DNA of 64,000 nt from Acinetobacter calcoaceticus (GCF_016508255.1 NZ_JADVKT010000001.1:620001-684000); one strand, 5' to 3'; positions 1 through 9,293 are shown, counted from the stretch's first letter. Numbers and translations are program-made. Notes: generated by a model from the sequence alone, not told the origin.

Positions 1-2305
1 ACTGCGTACGGATCATTTCCATTACACTTTCAATGAATGGATGCTCTAAAGTTAAATATTGAGCATCTTCACGAAGCTGAGCCTGATCACGATAGAACGT
101 AGCAGTCATGCCTTCTTCGTCTAACGCTAAACCTTGCACTTGCATTTGGTCTGTTGGACGAATAATTACTGTACCGTTACTTTGCTCATCAAAGTCGATA
201 TTGGTTGATGACATGAAACGCTTCACAAACATTGGTAGCGTTGTATTGTCATCATAATCTTCTAACGCTTGAACAATCTCTTGCGCCACAATTGGACGAC
301 ATGAGTTATATTCAAGTAAGCGATCTCGACCAGCTTGAAGTTCAGCTTCTAAAGCTTGACGTTGAACATTCACTTCTTCAAGCAAATCTTCAAATGTTTG
401 ACCTTGGTCTGCAAGCAAACAATCTTTTAATTCAACAATAAAGTTTTCTTGCAGCGTTTGCGCTGTTGGCGAAATATTGCTGAAAATATTAAGTGCTTCG
501 TTGTACCAACGGAACATACGCTCTTGAGCTGTTCCCACAAGATATGGCACATGAATCTGAATACGGTTTTCTTGACCAATACGGTCTAGACGCCCAATAC
601 GTTGCTCTAAAACATCTGGGTTAGCTGGTAGATCAAATAAAATTAGATCACTGGCGAATTGGAAATTACGGCCTTCAGAACCAATTTCCGAACACAGTAA
701 AATTTGTGCCCCATAGCTTTCTTCAGCAAAATAAGCAGCAGCTTGGTCACGCTCAAGTAAGCTCATGCCTTCATGGAACATTGCTGTACGAATACCTGCA
801 TGCAAACGCAATACATTTTCTAAAGCTTCAACAACCGGTCCACTACGCGCAATTAAAAGCACTTTTTTATGCTTGAGATCTTTGCGCAGAATTTCCATTA
901 CCCATAGCACACGTGGGTCATTTTGCATCCATGAACCATCAAGTTGTGCTTCTTCAGGCCACATCTGCTCACGCAGTTTTCCATCTTTTGACCAATCTTC
1001 TGGTGCTGGTAATGGTGCTGGCTGACAATCACGCCCAGGGAAGCCTTGAATTGCTTCACGCGTATTACGGAATAAAATACGGCCCGTACCATGACGGTCT
1101 AATAATTCATGAATTGCCCTGAAGCGTTGGTCTGGCTGGTCTTCAATACTATGACCTAACAACCCCTCTAAAGCAGATAAATGCTCAGGTGCTAAAGGCT
1201 GATCAGACATCAGTACTTCTGCAATTTTTGCAGTCTGCTGGTACTGAGTTTCTTCATCTAAGAAGCGCTCTAAACTACTAAAACGCTGCGGATCAAGTAA
1301 ACGTAAACGTGCGAAATGACTTTCTACACCAAGCTGTTCAGGGGTTGCAGTAAGCAATAATACCCCAGCCGTATTTTCAGCCAGCTCTTCGATTAAATCG
1401 TAGCGATCATTACCGCCTTCTTCTTCGCTCCACATCAAATGATGTGCTTCATCGACCACGAGCAAATCGAAGCCAGCTTCTATTGCTTGCTCACGCAAAT
1501 CATCATGGTCAACCATTAAGTCAACGCTGGCAATAATGCATTGCTCAGTTAAGAACGGATTAAGTTCTGGATCATGTTCTTTAATAGATGCGGTGCGCGT
1601 TAAATCAAACAGAGAGAATTGCAAATTAAAACGACGGCGCATTTCAATCATCCACTGATACTGTAGAGAATCAGGGACTAAAATAAGAATTCGTTCTGAG
1701 CGGCCAGTTTTAAGCTGTTGGTGGATAATTAAGCCAGCTTCAATTGTTTTACCCAAGCCCACTTCATCGGCAAGTAAAACACGAGGTGCAAAACGTTTAC
1801 CAACTTCGTGTGCGATATAAAGCTGATGCGGAATTAGACCAACACGCGCTCCAACCATACCACGTAGAGGACTATTCTGCATTTGTGCTTGCATGAGCAT
1901 CGCTTCAATACGCAGGTCATACCACTCTTTATAGTCGACCTGACTTGCAAGCAAACGATCTAAAGGTTTCGATAACTGAATTTGAGCGCCAATACGTGTT
2001 TCATTCAACGCTTTACGATCTTGTTCACCATTTTCTAATGTACGAACAACGTTGTAACGCAAAACACCATGTCGGTCTTCAACAGACTCAACAATCCACT
2101 TCTTGCCTTCCTGATCTTGAACTTCATCATTTGTGTTAAAGATGATACGAGATAGTGGAGCGTTATTACGTGCATATACACGCGTCTCATCACTTTTGGG
2201 GAATAAAATGCTGACAGATCTTTCATCTACATCAATAAGCACACCTAAACCGAGCTCAGTTTCTGTGTCTGATAGCCAACGTTGACCAATAGCATACTGC
2301 TGCAA
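1..2305 (-). CDS. rapA: RNA polymerase-associated ATPase RapA (HepA), 5' part
   Basis: SWI2/SNF2-family ATPase that binds RNA polymerase and promotes its recycling after transcription. The first residues match the RapA tudor-like N-terminus (GQRWLSDTETELGLG). Counting from a TTG at 2305, the Walker A segment DEVGLGKT lies at about residues 180-187, the DEAH box at about 285-288, and helicase motif VI (QRIGRLDRIGQ) near 570. About 768 of an expected 950-970 residues are inside the window; the C-terminus lies beyond position 1. I chose TTG 2305 because AGGTGG sits 5 bases upstream; an in-frame GTG at 2314 is the alternative. The reading frame was intact at each motif checked. Confidence 0.95.
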   Translation of the reverse strand, partial: MQQYAIGQRWLSDTETELGLGVLIDVDERSVSILFPKSDETRVYARNNAPLSRIIFNTNDEVQDQEGKKWIVESVEDRHGVLRYNVVRTLENGEQDRKALNETRIGAQIQLSKPLDRLLASQVDYKEWYDLRIEAMLMQAQMQNSPLRGMVGARVGLIPHQLYIAHEVGKRFAPRVLLADEVGLGKTIEAGLIIHQQLKTGRSERILILVPDSLQYQWMIEMRRRFNLQFSLFDLTRTASIKEHDPELNPFLTEQCIIASVDLMVDHDDLREQAIEAGFDLLVVDEAHHLMWSEEEGGNDRYDLIEELAENTAGVLLLTATPEQLGVESHFARLRLLDPQRFSSLERFLDEETQYQQTAKIAEVLMSDQPLAPEHLSALEGLLGHSIEDQPDQRFRAIHELLDRHGTGRILFRNTREAIQGFPGRDCQPAPLPAPEDWSKDGKLREQMWPEEAQLDGSWMQNDPRVLWVMEILRKDLKHKKVLLIARSGPVVEALENVLRLHAGIRTAMFHEGMSLLERDQAAAYFAEESYGAQILLCSEIGSEGRNFQFASDLILFDLPANPDVLEQRIGRLDRIGQENRIQIHVPYLVGTAQERMFRWYNEALNIFSNISPTAQTLQENFIVELKDCLLADQGQTFEDLLEEVNVQRQALEAELQAGRDRLLEYNSCRPIVAQEIVQALEDYDDNTTLPMFVKRFMSSTNIDFDEQSNGTVIIRPTDQMQVQGLALDEEGMTATFYRDQAQLREDAQYLTLEHPFIESVMEMIRTQ

Positions 2306-2458
2306 TTTTTCCACCTTTCTCTCAAGTTCGCACTACATATTGTACGATGCAAATTAGCTTATTTTTGCATCTTTTTATGTAGTCTTTAAAGCAAAATTTT
2401 GAAGCAAAAACCAATTAAATGAGTTTGCTACAAAAAATCACGCATTAAAATTTTTACA

Positions 2459-3136
2459 TTAAAACGGTACAGGACAGTTAAAAGTTAATATTTCTGATGT
2501 GACAGGATGATTAAAACTTAACTGTTTGGCATGCAAACACAAACGCGGAACAAGTTGCTGTTCTGGTGTTGCATACAGCGTGTCACCTACAATTGGATGC
2601 CCAAGATATTGCATGTGGACACGGAGTTGATGGGATCGACCCGTAATTGGTGTTAATTTCACACGAGTTACAGGTTGCCCCTGAATCTGAAAATTTTCTA
2701 GCACCTGCCAATGGGTTAAAGCAGGCTTGTTGTGAGAAGCATCGACAATATGTAAAGGTGGTCGGCTTGGATCATAAATGACAGGAATATCTACAGTCCC
2801 CTCACCCTCTAAATGACCCGCAACCAATGCTTCGTATATTTTTGAAGTCTGACGGTCTTGAAACTGACGCGCAATGGTACTTTGACCACGCTTAGATAAA
2901 CCAAATACCAAAATACCTGAAGTGTCTCGATCTAGACGGTGAATAAGCAAAGTTTTAGGCTCAATCGCAACCAACCTTGTCAAAACGCTATCATGTAAAT
3001 CACCCTTACCAGGAACACTCAAGATGTCCGAAGGTTTATGAATCACCATAAAATCATCATCACGATAGATCAGATGTTCACTTAGAAAATCACTCAAAGT
3101 TATATTCCCAAGGTAAGATGAAAAACAAGCGGGCAA
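2459..3136 (-). CDS. rluA: Dual-specificity pseudouridine synthase RluA
   Basis: Makes pseudouridine at 23S rRNA position 746 and tRNA position 32 in the E. coli homologue. The protein (225 residues; E. coli about 219) carries the catalytic HRLDRDTSG segment with its aspartate, and the conserved PITGRSHQLRVH and GHPIVGD motifs. There is no S4 domain, which favours RluA over RluC/D. The start is uncertain: position 3136 is a TTG with a weak ribosome site, and a second TTG at 3097 also gives a complete catalytic domain. It follows rapA's promoter region and is transcribed in the same direction as the EntB-like gene upstream. Confidence 0.9.
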   Translation of the reverse strand: MPACFSSYLGNITLSDFLSEHLIYRDDDFMVIHKPSDILSVPGKGDLHDSVLTRLVAIEPKTLLIHRLDRDTSGILVFGLSKRGQSTIARQFQDRQTSKIYEALVAGHLEGEGTVDIPVIYDPSRPPLHIVDASHNKPALTHWQVLENFQIQGQPVTRVKLTPITGRSHQLRVHMQYLGHPIVGDTLYATPEQQLVPRLCLHAKQLSFNHPVTSEILTFNCPVPF

Positions 3137-3229
3137 TAATAAAAAGCTTACGTCCGAATTACAATGCCGTTCGGGTAAATTAACAACATAATTTGCAAAT
3201 ATTATGGAGCACTTCGGGTCTATAGTGAG

Positions 3230-3934
3230 TCAATGCTTCAATAAATGCATAATATGTTGCAATGTAGGTGCTTGCATCACCTCTTCAGCACTTAGGCTCG
3301 CACCGTTCACACGCCATAGGTCGACCAGATAATTCACCGCAGATTGAGTTAATCCATAGTTTCGTAAATCAATTTCAGGGTGAATTTCCATAGGATGCCG
3401 CCCAACCTGTTCAGCAATGACCAATAAAATTCCTTTATCCGAGAGAATATATTCAGACGGCGCACTTAAAGACCATAAGCGGATTAAGTTCTGCGTATTT
3501 AAATGTTTTATATGGTCAAAACTGATCTTTTCAACCCACTGGATATGCTGCTCTAAATTACCTGCCAAGATTGCATCATTTACCACACAGACCTGATCTG
3601 TAATCGACAAAACGAGCTGCATGACTTGTTTAAAAAGAGGTGACAAATACCCTGCCATTGTCACTTGGGCTTCACTGTTTGCTGACAGCCTTTGACCAAG
3701 CTGCAACATGGTTTGCTGAAGCTGAGATGTATCAATAAAAATGACTGGAATATCTAGAGACTGAGCACGTTTACTCAATAGGTCTAAATAGTTCGCCAAT
3801 GGTTGCCCAAACCAATCAGGTAGTGCTTTAAGCTCATTTAGTCCAACCAATAGCAAAATACTTTCTGTAGACTCAATCGGCCAATTTGAAGTATTTGCTG
3901 CTAATTGGATTTTTCGAGGTAAAGGATAAAACAT
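3230..3934 (-). CDS. Degenerate EntB-like protein (isochorismatase fold plus aryl-carrier-like domain)
   Basis: Function unknown. The N-terminus (YPLP, then NW.IE.....LLL) aligns with the start of EntB/BasF-type isochorismatases. Residues 93-130 align with the later isochorismatase segment (GY..., then VNDAILAG). Residues about 165-234 resemble the aryl carrier protein domain. Several key features are missing. The catalytic aspartate after the first beta strand is replaced (LLLVGL). About 45 residues with the catalytic lysine region are absent. The carrier motif GLDS reads GLTQ, so the phosphopantetheine serine is lost, although a serine follows at the next position. At 234 residues it is shorter than EntB (285). 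I took ATG 3934; a TTG at 3946 is possible. It lies downstream of hemL, behind a terminator. Probably a non-enzymatic relative; homology is my reading of the alignment. Confidence 0.6.
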   Translation of the reverse strand: MFYPLPRKIQLAANTSNWPIESTESILLLVGLNELKALPDWFGQPLANYLDLLSKRAQSLDIPVIFIDTSQLQQTMLQLGQRLSANSEAQVTMAGYLSPLFKQVMQLVLSITDQVCVVNDAILAGNLEQHIQWVEKISFDHIKHLNTQNLIRLWSLSAPSEYILSDKGILLVIAEQVGRHPMEIHPEIDLRNYGLTQSAVNYLVDLWRVNGASLSAEEVMQAPTLQHIMHLLKH

Positions 3935-3965
3935 TGTTCTCTGCAAATATAAAAATGGTTCAAAT

Positions 3966-3994
3966 TAAAAAGCCCGTTTTAAACGGGCTTTTTT
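3966..3994 (-). terminator. Rho-independent terminator after hemL
   Basis: AGCCCGTTT and AAACGGGCT arms with a one-base centre, flanked by A and T runs, directly downstream of the hemL stop. It also looks functional in the plus direction, but no plus-strand gene ends here. Confidence 0.85.
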
Positions 3995-3996
3995 GC

Positions 3997-5295
3997 TTAC
4001 TTCATTTCAGCGAAAGTTTCTTTTGCAGCCTGAATCGTAAACGCAATATCTTCATCTGAATGTGCAGATGAAATAAAGCCAGCTTCAAATGCTGAAGGTG
4101 CCAAGTTTACCCCACGCTTTAACATGCCATGGAAGAACTTTTTGAAAGCTTCAATATCACACGCCAACATAGAATCAAAGCTCGTAATATCTTCTTGATC
4201 GGTAAAGTAAAGACCGAACATTGCGCCAGCTTGCTGAGTCTTAAACGGAATCCCCGCTTCATCTGCTGCTGCTTGTAAACCTACAAGCAACTTTTCAAGT
4301 TGAGCAGATAAGTTGCTGTAAAAATCTGGTTGACGTAAATGTTTAAACATTTCGATACCAGCGCGCATAGCAAGTGGGTTGCCAGATAAAGTACCAGCTT
4401 GGTATACGCCGCCTAAAGGTGCGATACATTCCATGATTTCACGTTTACCACCAAATGCACCAACAGGTAAGCCCGCACCAATGATTTTACCCAAAGTCGT
4501 TAAGTCTGGCTTAACGTTATATACTGATTGCGCACCGCCTAAAGCAACACGGAAACCTGTCATTACTTCATCAATAATAAATACAGATTTATATTCATCA
4601 CATACATCACGAATGGCTTGTAAGAAACCATCAATTGGTTTCACCATATTCATGTTGCCTGCGACTGGTTCAATAATGACACCAGCAATTTCATGGCCGA
4701 ACTTCACAAAACATTCTTTTAATGCAGCAATATCGTTGTAAGGAAGCGTTAAAGTATGTTTAGCAAAATCGACTGGAACACCTTTTGAAGTCGGCTCACC
4801 TTCACCTAAAGTGAGTAAGCCTGAACCTGCTTTTACTAAAAGCGAGTCTGAGTGACCATGGTAACAACCTTCAAACTTCACAATCTTGTCACGGCCAGTG
4901 TAACCACGCGCTAAACGAATAGCGGTCATAGTCGCTTCTGTACCAGAGTTAGTCATGCGTACTAATTCAATAGATGGCATGATTTCACAAATAATATCTG
5001 CCAACGTTGTTTCATGAACAGTTGGCGCACCAAAGCTTAAACCATCTTCAGCAGCAGTTTGCACAGCCTTAATAATCTCTGGATGAGCATGGCCCAAAAT
5101 CATAGGTCCCCATGAACCTACATAGTCAACATAGCGCTTACCATCTACATCCCACAAATATGCACCTTTCGCTTTCTCGATGAAAACTGGTGTTCCTCCA
5201 ACGCCATTAAAGGCACGTACTGGAGAGTTCACACCACCAGGAATGTGTTTGCTGGCTTGTTTAAATAACTGTTCTTGCTTTGGAGATAAACTCAT
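3997..5295 (-). CDS. hemL: Glutamate-1-semialdehyde 2,1-aminomutase
   Basis: PLP enzyme that converts glutamate-1-semialdehyde to 5-aminolevulinate, the first committed tetrapyrrole precursor in the C5 pathway; cytoplasmic. At 432 residues it has family length. The PLP lysine is K270 in [10 protein letters not shown], and the NSGTEA phosphate-binding segment and [11 protein letters not shown] are present. It starts 42 bp downstream of thiE on the same strand, so the two probably form an operon, as in Pseudomonas (thiE-hemL). A strong terminator follows. Confidence 0.97.
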   Translation of the reverse strand: MSLSPKQEQLFKQASKHIPGGVNSPVRAFNGVGGTPVFIEKAKGAYLWDVDGKRYVDYVGSWGPMILGHAHPEIIKAVQTAAEDGLSFGAPTVHETTLADIICEIMPSIELVRMTNSGTEATMTAIRLARGYTGRDKIVKFEGCYHGHSDSLLVKAGSGLLTLGEGEPTSKGVPVDFAKHTLTLPYNDIAALKECFVKFGHEIAGVIIEPVAGNMNMVKPIDGFLQAIRDVCDEYKSVFIIDEVMTGFRVALGGAQSVYNVKPDLTTLGKIIGAGLPVGAFGGKREIMECIAPLGGVYQAGTLSGNPLAMRAGIEMFKHLRQPDFYSNLSAQLEKLLVGLQAAADEAGIPFKTQQAGAMFGLYFTDQEDITSFDSMLACDIEAFKKFFHGMLKRGVNLAPSAFEAGFISSAHSDEDIAFTIQAAKETFAEMK

Positions 5296-5337
5296 GGAAA
5301 TGCTCGTCTTAAATATCTAAAAAATAATTTTGAAAGC

Positions 5338-5949
5338 TTAAGAAAATAATTGTGCCCAGGCCTGTACACGGGCAGGAATTTCAGCAGTTGATCGGCCTAA
5401 TATATCACTAATGACTGCACAGAGGTCAGCTCCGGCGTCAATGACAGGCTTTGAATTTTCTACAGTTAGACCACCAATTGCACAAATTGGTAAATCATAT
5501 TGAGCTGCTGCTTGTTTAATGACTTCCATTCCAACATTACCTGCTTCAGGTTTTGTAGAGGTCGCATAGACAGCACCAAAGGCAATATAAGTTGCGCCAT
5601 CTGCAATTGCTTTTTGGGCAAGTTCTAATGAGTTTAGGCAAGTACGGCCAATAATGGCATCATGTGGTAACTGTGATTTTGCATCCGTAATTTCACCATC
5701 ACTTTGGCCTAAATGCACACCTAAACCAAACTGAGCAGCCAGTTTTAGGTCATCATTAATGACAAAGGGAACTTGATATTTTTCACACAAAAGTTTGATC
5801 TGTTCGACTTCAGCAGGTTGGTCGGTTTTTTCTACTTTCTTACGGCGGTACTGTAAAATTGCGACCTGACGAGTTGCGAGCGCGGCATCTATTTTTTCTA
5901 ATAATAGTTGGATTGGGTCATCATTGGTAATGAGATATAAACCGCGCAT
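5338..5949 (-). CDS. thiE: Thiamine-phosphate synthase
   Basis: Condenses HMP-pyrophosphate with the thiazole phosphate to give thiamine monophosphate. The 203-residue TIM barrel shows the family motifs LQYRRK (residues 33-38), NDD (64-66), GVHLGQSDG, IGRTC, FGAVYATSTKP and AIGG. It is first gene of a probable thiE-hemL operon. I see no TPP riboswitch upstream; instead the upstream region carries two inverted operator-like sites (6008-6043). Confidence 0.95.
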   Translation of the reverse strand: MRGLYLITNDDPIQLLLEKIDAALATRQVAILQYRRKKVEKTDQPAEVEQIKLLCEKYQVPFVINDDLKLAAQFGLGVHLGQSDGEITDAKSQLPHDAIIGRTCLNSLELAQKAIADGATYIAFGAVYATSTKPEAGNVGMEVIKQAAAQYDLPICAIGGLTVENSKPVIDAGADLCAVISDILGRSTAEIPARVQAWAQLFS

Positions 5950-6007
5950 ACTCTACTCTCGCTTTTAAAAACTTCGCTAGTATAACGGATTTATAGGTCA
6001 TCATAAG

Positions 6008-6043
6008 TACCGATTGATATAGGTTTACCAGTACCAATCGGTA
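6008..6043. promoter_or_regulatory. Pair of inverted TACC-ATT/AAT-GGTA operator-like sites upstream of thiE
   Basis: Site A (6008-6019) reads TACCGATTGATA. Site B (6032-6043) reads TACCAATCGGTA and is itself nearly palindromic. Site A matches the reverse complement of site B in 11 of 12 bases; the perfect 9-base arms are 6008-6016 and 6035-6043. The layout, about 60 bases upstream of the thiE start, is typical of TetR-family operators. No T-run follows, so a terminator is unlikely. The regulator is unknown. Confidence 0.45.
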
Positions 6044-6064
6044 TATTTAAAATAGAAAGTAAAA

Positions 6065-6448
6065 TTAACTCGGAATTTTATCGTGCTTGCGATCAATCAA
6101 ACTCAAACGGCCACGTGCAACATCAGACAACATTCGCCAATCTGAAATAAAACTATAAAAAGGCTGCTTAAAACTCGCAGGTTTATTTTTTTCAAATACA
6201 AAATGCCCCACCCAAGCATTTGCGTAACCCGCTACCAAACCATAGAGCACATATTTGGCTTGTTTTTTACGAATTGCTTTTGAAAAGAAATATAGACCAA
6301 TGCTACTACCGACTACATGCAAGCGTCTGCTCATGATATTGCGGTGTTCAGTTAAATAAAAATGATAAAATTCTTGATAGTTTTTAATAGGTAACTCAAA
6401 CTCTGGCTGAGCTTCATGATTAAAGTTTATTGGTGCATTCACAATCAT
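6065..6448 (-). CDS. DUF962 (Mpo1-like) family membrane protein
   Basis: Small protein of the DUF962/Mpo1 family; yeast Mpo1 is a dioxygenase in phytosphingosine metabolism, but the bacterial role is not established. Seen here: YHFYLTEHRNIMSRRLHVVGSSIG near the N-terminus with the conserved histidines, a hydrophobic middle region, and WVGHFVFEKNKPASFKQPFYSFISDWRM. It has 127 residues from ATG 6448, preceded by AGGAAG; a GTG at 6490 would add 14 residues but has no ribosome site. Confidence 0.8.
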   Translation of the reverse strand: MIVNAPINFNHEAQPEFELPIKNYQEFYHFYLTEHRNIMSRRLHVVGSSIGLYFFSKAIRKKQAKYVLYGLVAGYANAWVGHFVFEKNKPASFKQPFYSFISDWRMLSDVARGRLSLIDRKHDKIPS

Positions 6449-6613
6449 CTTCCTGATTTTTATTTGATCAAAACTTAACTGATTGTACACCTAAATAAAA
6501 GCCTAGCGTCATATGTTTGATTGTAACTTTCTCTATCAAAATCATTATTTCTCTCTCTAAACTATTATACTGATTAAAGATAGTTTAAATACCTGATTCA
6601 GGGAGATTACATT

Positions 6614-8077
6614 ATGGTTGAAGTCGAGCTTAAGTTTCAGTTACCTGAATCGAAGAAAAAAACTGTCCAGCAATATTTAAAAAAGCATAAAGCACAAAAT
6701 ATTCACTTACAGGCAAAGTATTACGACACTCCCGATCGTTTGCTCGCAAAAAATGGCATGGCCTTACGTTTACGTAAAGAAGATGATCAATGGGTACAAA
6801 CATTTAAAGCCGCTGGTCAAAGCCACCTACATCGTGTTGAAGAAGAAGTTCACTTAGGCCAATGTGAACAGGAACCTGACTTAAACCTTGAGTTATATCA
6901 AGACAATAAAGTCGTAACTGATTTAATTAATGCAGCTTTAGGAACACAAGCTGAAAAATTAAGCTTGCAGTTTGAGACTGATGTACAGCGTACCTATCAT
7001 GTGTTTGAAGCAGATGATACGGCTATTGAAGTTTGCTTAGATGATGGCGTCGTAAAAACAGCAGATACACAAAGTGTAATTTGTGAAGTCGAATTTGAAC
7101 TCAAGCAAGGTTTAGTCAAAACGCTTATTCAATTTGCCCAGCAATGGATTAATCGTTACTCGCTTTGGCTTGATGTAAGAAGTAAAGCCGAGCGTGGTAA
7201 TTTATTGGCGCTAAGACAAGCAGTTTCACCCGCTGTTCATTCAAAAGCACTAAATTTAGATAAAAATATTACAGCTGAACAAGCTCTAAAAAAAATCATC
7301 GATAATTGTTTAGGACAATTCTTACCCAATATGGCTGCTATTGCCGATGGTATTGCAGAACCTGAGCATATTCATCAAGCACGTGTGAGTTTGCGCCGTT
7401 TACGTAGTGCGCTTAAACATTTTTCAGAATGGTCAAACGAAATAAACCCGCTTTGGGAAGAACAAATTGCCGAGCTTTTCCGCAAGCTTGGAGACACTCG
7501 TGACATAGATGCAATTCGTACCGAAGTGTTACCTATCATTCAACAACATGGGGCACCAGAGCTTTTACTTCCTGTTTCGACACAGTCATTTAAAGAACTC
7601 TCGGCTCTATTTACTTCTTCAGACACCATTAAGCTTTTACTAGAGTTATTAGCTTTTGCTTATTCAGAACAAAACTCTAAAGCTAAAAACAGTAAACTTA
7701 AAAAGCATATTAATAAGAGTCTAGATAAGCTACATCATAAAGTAATCAAAAATGCCGAACTTTTCTCTGAACTTGAAATCATCGAGCAACATCAAATACG
7801 AAAACAAGCCAAGCAGCTACGTTATTGTGTTGAGTTTATTTCGAGTCTCTATCCTAATAAAAAAGTACAGCAATATTTAAAACAGCTACAACCTGTACAA
7901 AATACATTGGGTCAATATAACGATTTGTTTATTGCTGAAGATATTTTTAATAAAGCAGTCGAACAAGATCAGTCATTCTGGTTTGCCTTAGGCTGGGTAA
8001 AAGCGAAACAACCTTATTTGCAAAAGCAATCGGCAAAGGCTTTACACAATTTTAGTCAGGTCGAAACTTTCTGGTAA
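6614..8077 (+). CDS. CYTH-CHAD inorganic triphosphatase (YgiF-like)
   Basis: Two-domain protein. The N-terminal CYTH domain (residues 1-200) opens with the metal-binding ExExK motif (VEVELKF) and carries RLRKE. CYTH enzymes such as E. coli YgiF hydrolyse inorganic triphosphate. The C-terminal CHAD domain (about 220-480) is helical, with histidine and arginine motifs (HQARVSLRRLRSALKHF, LGDTRDIDA, RKQAKQLRYCVEF) that in this family bind polyphosphate. Start chosen from AGGGAGA 7 bases upstream of ATG. Monocistronic, ending at a bidirectional terminator. Confidence 0.92.
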   Translation: MVEVELKFQLPESKKKTVQQYLKKHKAQNIHLQAKYYDTPDRLLAKNGMALRLRKEDDQWVQTFKAAGQSHLHRVEEEVHLGQCEQEPDLNLELYQDNKVVTDLINAALGTQAEKLSLQFETDVQRTYHVFEADDTAIEVCLDDGVVKTADTQSVICEVEFELKQGLVKTLIQFAQQWINRYSLWLDVRSKAERGNLLALRQAVSPAVHSKALNLDKNITAEQALKKIIDNCLGQFLPNMAAIADGIAEPEHIHQARVSLRRLRSALKHFSEWSNEINPLWEEQIAELFRKLGDTRDIDAIRTEVLPIIQQHGAPELLLPVSTQSFKELSALFTSSDTIKLLLELLAFAYSEQNSKAKNSKLKKHINKSLDKLHHKVIKNAELFSELEIIEQHQIRKQAKQLRYCVEFISSLYPNKKVQQYLKQLQPVQNTLGQYNDLFIAEDIFNKAVEQDQSFWFALGWVKAKQPYLQKQSAKALHNFSQVETFW

Positions 8078-8083
8078 TTGAAT

Positions 8084-8114
8084 AAAAGTCGCTGTAAACG
8101 TGCAGCGACTTTTT
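8084..8114. terminator. Bidirectional terminator between convergent genes
   Basis: AAAAGTCGCTG and CAGCGACTTTT arms with an eight-base loop, between the CYTH/CHAD gene (plus) and the unknown minus-strand gene whose stop it overlaps. Confidence 0.85.
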
Positions 8115-8745
8115 ATCTATACTTACCAAATATTTTCCATACCCCATTATCAGCTAATGGGTCATTGTAACTATCACTGCGCTGCTTTCTTGGCTTCTCA
8201 CGCGCATCAACTAACTTAAAATGTGGCTCAACGCCTAACACAATACCATTCGTATAAAACCGCGAACGGGTGTATTCATTTTGCCCATGTTGGAACACAT
8301 AAGTTCTTAAGTCGATGAACTCACGGTGGGCAACCAGCGCCGCCGTATCATCGCTCTGCAACCATTCTTGCATCGTAAAAATCTGGTCTGTTTCGAACTG
8401 CCCACATTTTTCAATTAAGCTCGCTACACCGCGAAAAGTTTTAGATTCTTTCGCGCGGGTCTTATTAATTCGAATTCGGTCTACATGAAAAAAGAACAGC
8501 GGTAAATTTAAATGGCTTGGTAAATGAATGGCATCTGGTAATTCATCTTCCATAAACGGCTGAAAAAGCTCTTGTGCCCTTTCAATTAACCCTTGCCATT
8601 GTTGATAGTAGGTTTTGACTTCTTCTTGCAAACCGTAATAAATCGGTAGGCCTTCGACATGCTCTAAATATTGCGGTGGAAAAATATGTTGGCGTAATAA
8701 AGCAATATCCGTTTTTAGACTTTGAATCGCGATTGCATCTTGCAT
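8113..8745 (-). CDS. Conserved protein of unknown function (210 aa)
   Basis: I do not recognise a family. The protein is soluble and mixed in charge, with no signal peptide or TM helix. The N-terminal half looks helical (about residues 5-65), followed by a hydrophobic FFFHVDR segment. The basic C-terminus (REKPRKQRSD) ends in WKIFGKYR. ATG 8745 is preceded by GGAAGG at 6 bases, a good ribosome site. It is transcribed divergently from the DUF3144 gene. Confidence 0.75.
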   Translation of the reverse strand: MQDAIAIQSLKTDIALLRQHIFPPQYLEHVEGLPIYYGLQEEVKTYYQQWQGLIERAQELFQPFMEDELPDAIHLPSHLNLPLFFFHVDRIRINKTRAKESKTFRGVASLIEKCGQFETDQIFTMQEWLQSDDTAALVAHREFIDLRTYVFQHGQNEYTRSRFYTNGIVLGVEPHFKLVDAREKPRKQRSDSYNDPLADNGVWKIFGKYR

Positions 8746-8790
8746 ATTAAACCTTCCGATACTTAGGCTATTTACAGACTAAGCCAAAGG

Positions 8791-8842
8791 TTTTGTTTCC
8801 GCAAGGCTTTGCCTATAATAAGCAGTTCTATTTTTGCGGAAA
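8791..8842 (+). promoter_or_regulatory. Promoter with TATAAT inside a 9-bp inverted repeat, upstream of the DUF3144 gene
   Basis: Consensus -10 TATAAT at 8814-8819 with only a poor -35 (TTTTGT/TTGTTT near 8791-8798). Perfect arms TTTCCGCAA (8796-8804) and TTGCGGAAA (8834-8842) flank it, and the right arm contains the ribosome-binding GGAA of the downstream gene. Confidence 0.5.
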
Positions 8843-8848
8843 TAAGTC

Positions 8849-9232
8849 ATGTCTCAAAAGATTAATGCAACAGATGTTACTGAAGAAGAAGCTTTAAATG
8901 CGGTTTTCTTTGAGCGTGCGGATGAATTTATCAAACAAGCGAATGATTTTTGTCGCCCGCCAAAAGGTGAGAAACCAGATCCAGCCGAATTGCGTGGTCA
9001 AGTGAGCGCAGCAATGTTGTTTGCTAGCGCCCGTTTTAACACATGGGTAGCAGCAAATAATTTTAAAGATGGCGATGAAATGCGTAATGCTAAAGATCAA
9101 GTCATGTCTTATCTTGTGCAACAATTTCAAATGATGCTTGAAGATAACTTTGATGAGTACTGTGAACAGTTCGAAAATTATTTACGTTTCCGTAAAAATG
9201 AAGATTTTCACGCACACAAACATGATCATTAA
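8849..9232 (+). CDS. DUF3144 family protein
   Basis: Matches the DUF3144 family: FFERADEFIKQAN near residue 20, then RGQVSAAMLFASARFNTWVAA and a C-terminal FDEYCEQFENYLRF; 127 residues, family length. Cytoplasmic, acidic and largely helical, with a His-rich tail (HAHKHDH). No biochemical role is known to me. It has its own promoter (TATAAT at 8814) and ends at a strong terminator, so it is probably monocistronic. Confidence 0.85.
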   Translation: MSQKINATDVTEEEALNAVFFERADEFIKQANDFCRPPKGEKPDPAELRGQVSAAMLFASARFNTWVAANNFKDGDEMRNAKDQVMSYLVQQFQMMLEDNFDEYCEQFENYLRFRKNEDFHAHKHDH

Positions 9233-9252
9233 TATGATTTAAATACCCAAAT

Positions 9253-9279
9253 AAAAAGCCACAATTGAGTGGCTTTTTA
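9253..9279. terminator. Bidirectional terminator between DUF3144 gene and M16 protease gene
   Basis: AAAAAGCCAC and GTGGCTTTTT arms with loop AATTGA, between two convergent genes. Confidence 0.88.
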
Positions 9280-9293
9280 TTTAAACGAAGACT

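Noticed and set aside
4379..4741. 120-codon open frame antisense to hemL
   Set aside because: It lies wholly inside hemL, has no ribosome site and no recognisable protein; a shadow of a conserved gene.
5950..6064. Possible TPP riboswitch upstream of thiE
   Set aside because: No CUGAGA or ACC-GAUCUGG-type conserved boxes; the region instead carries inverted operator-like repeats.
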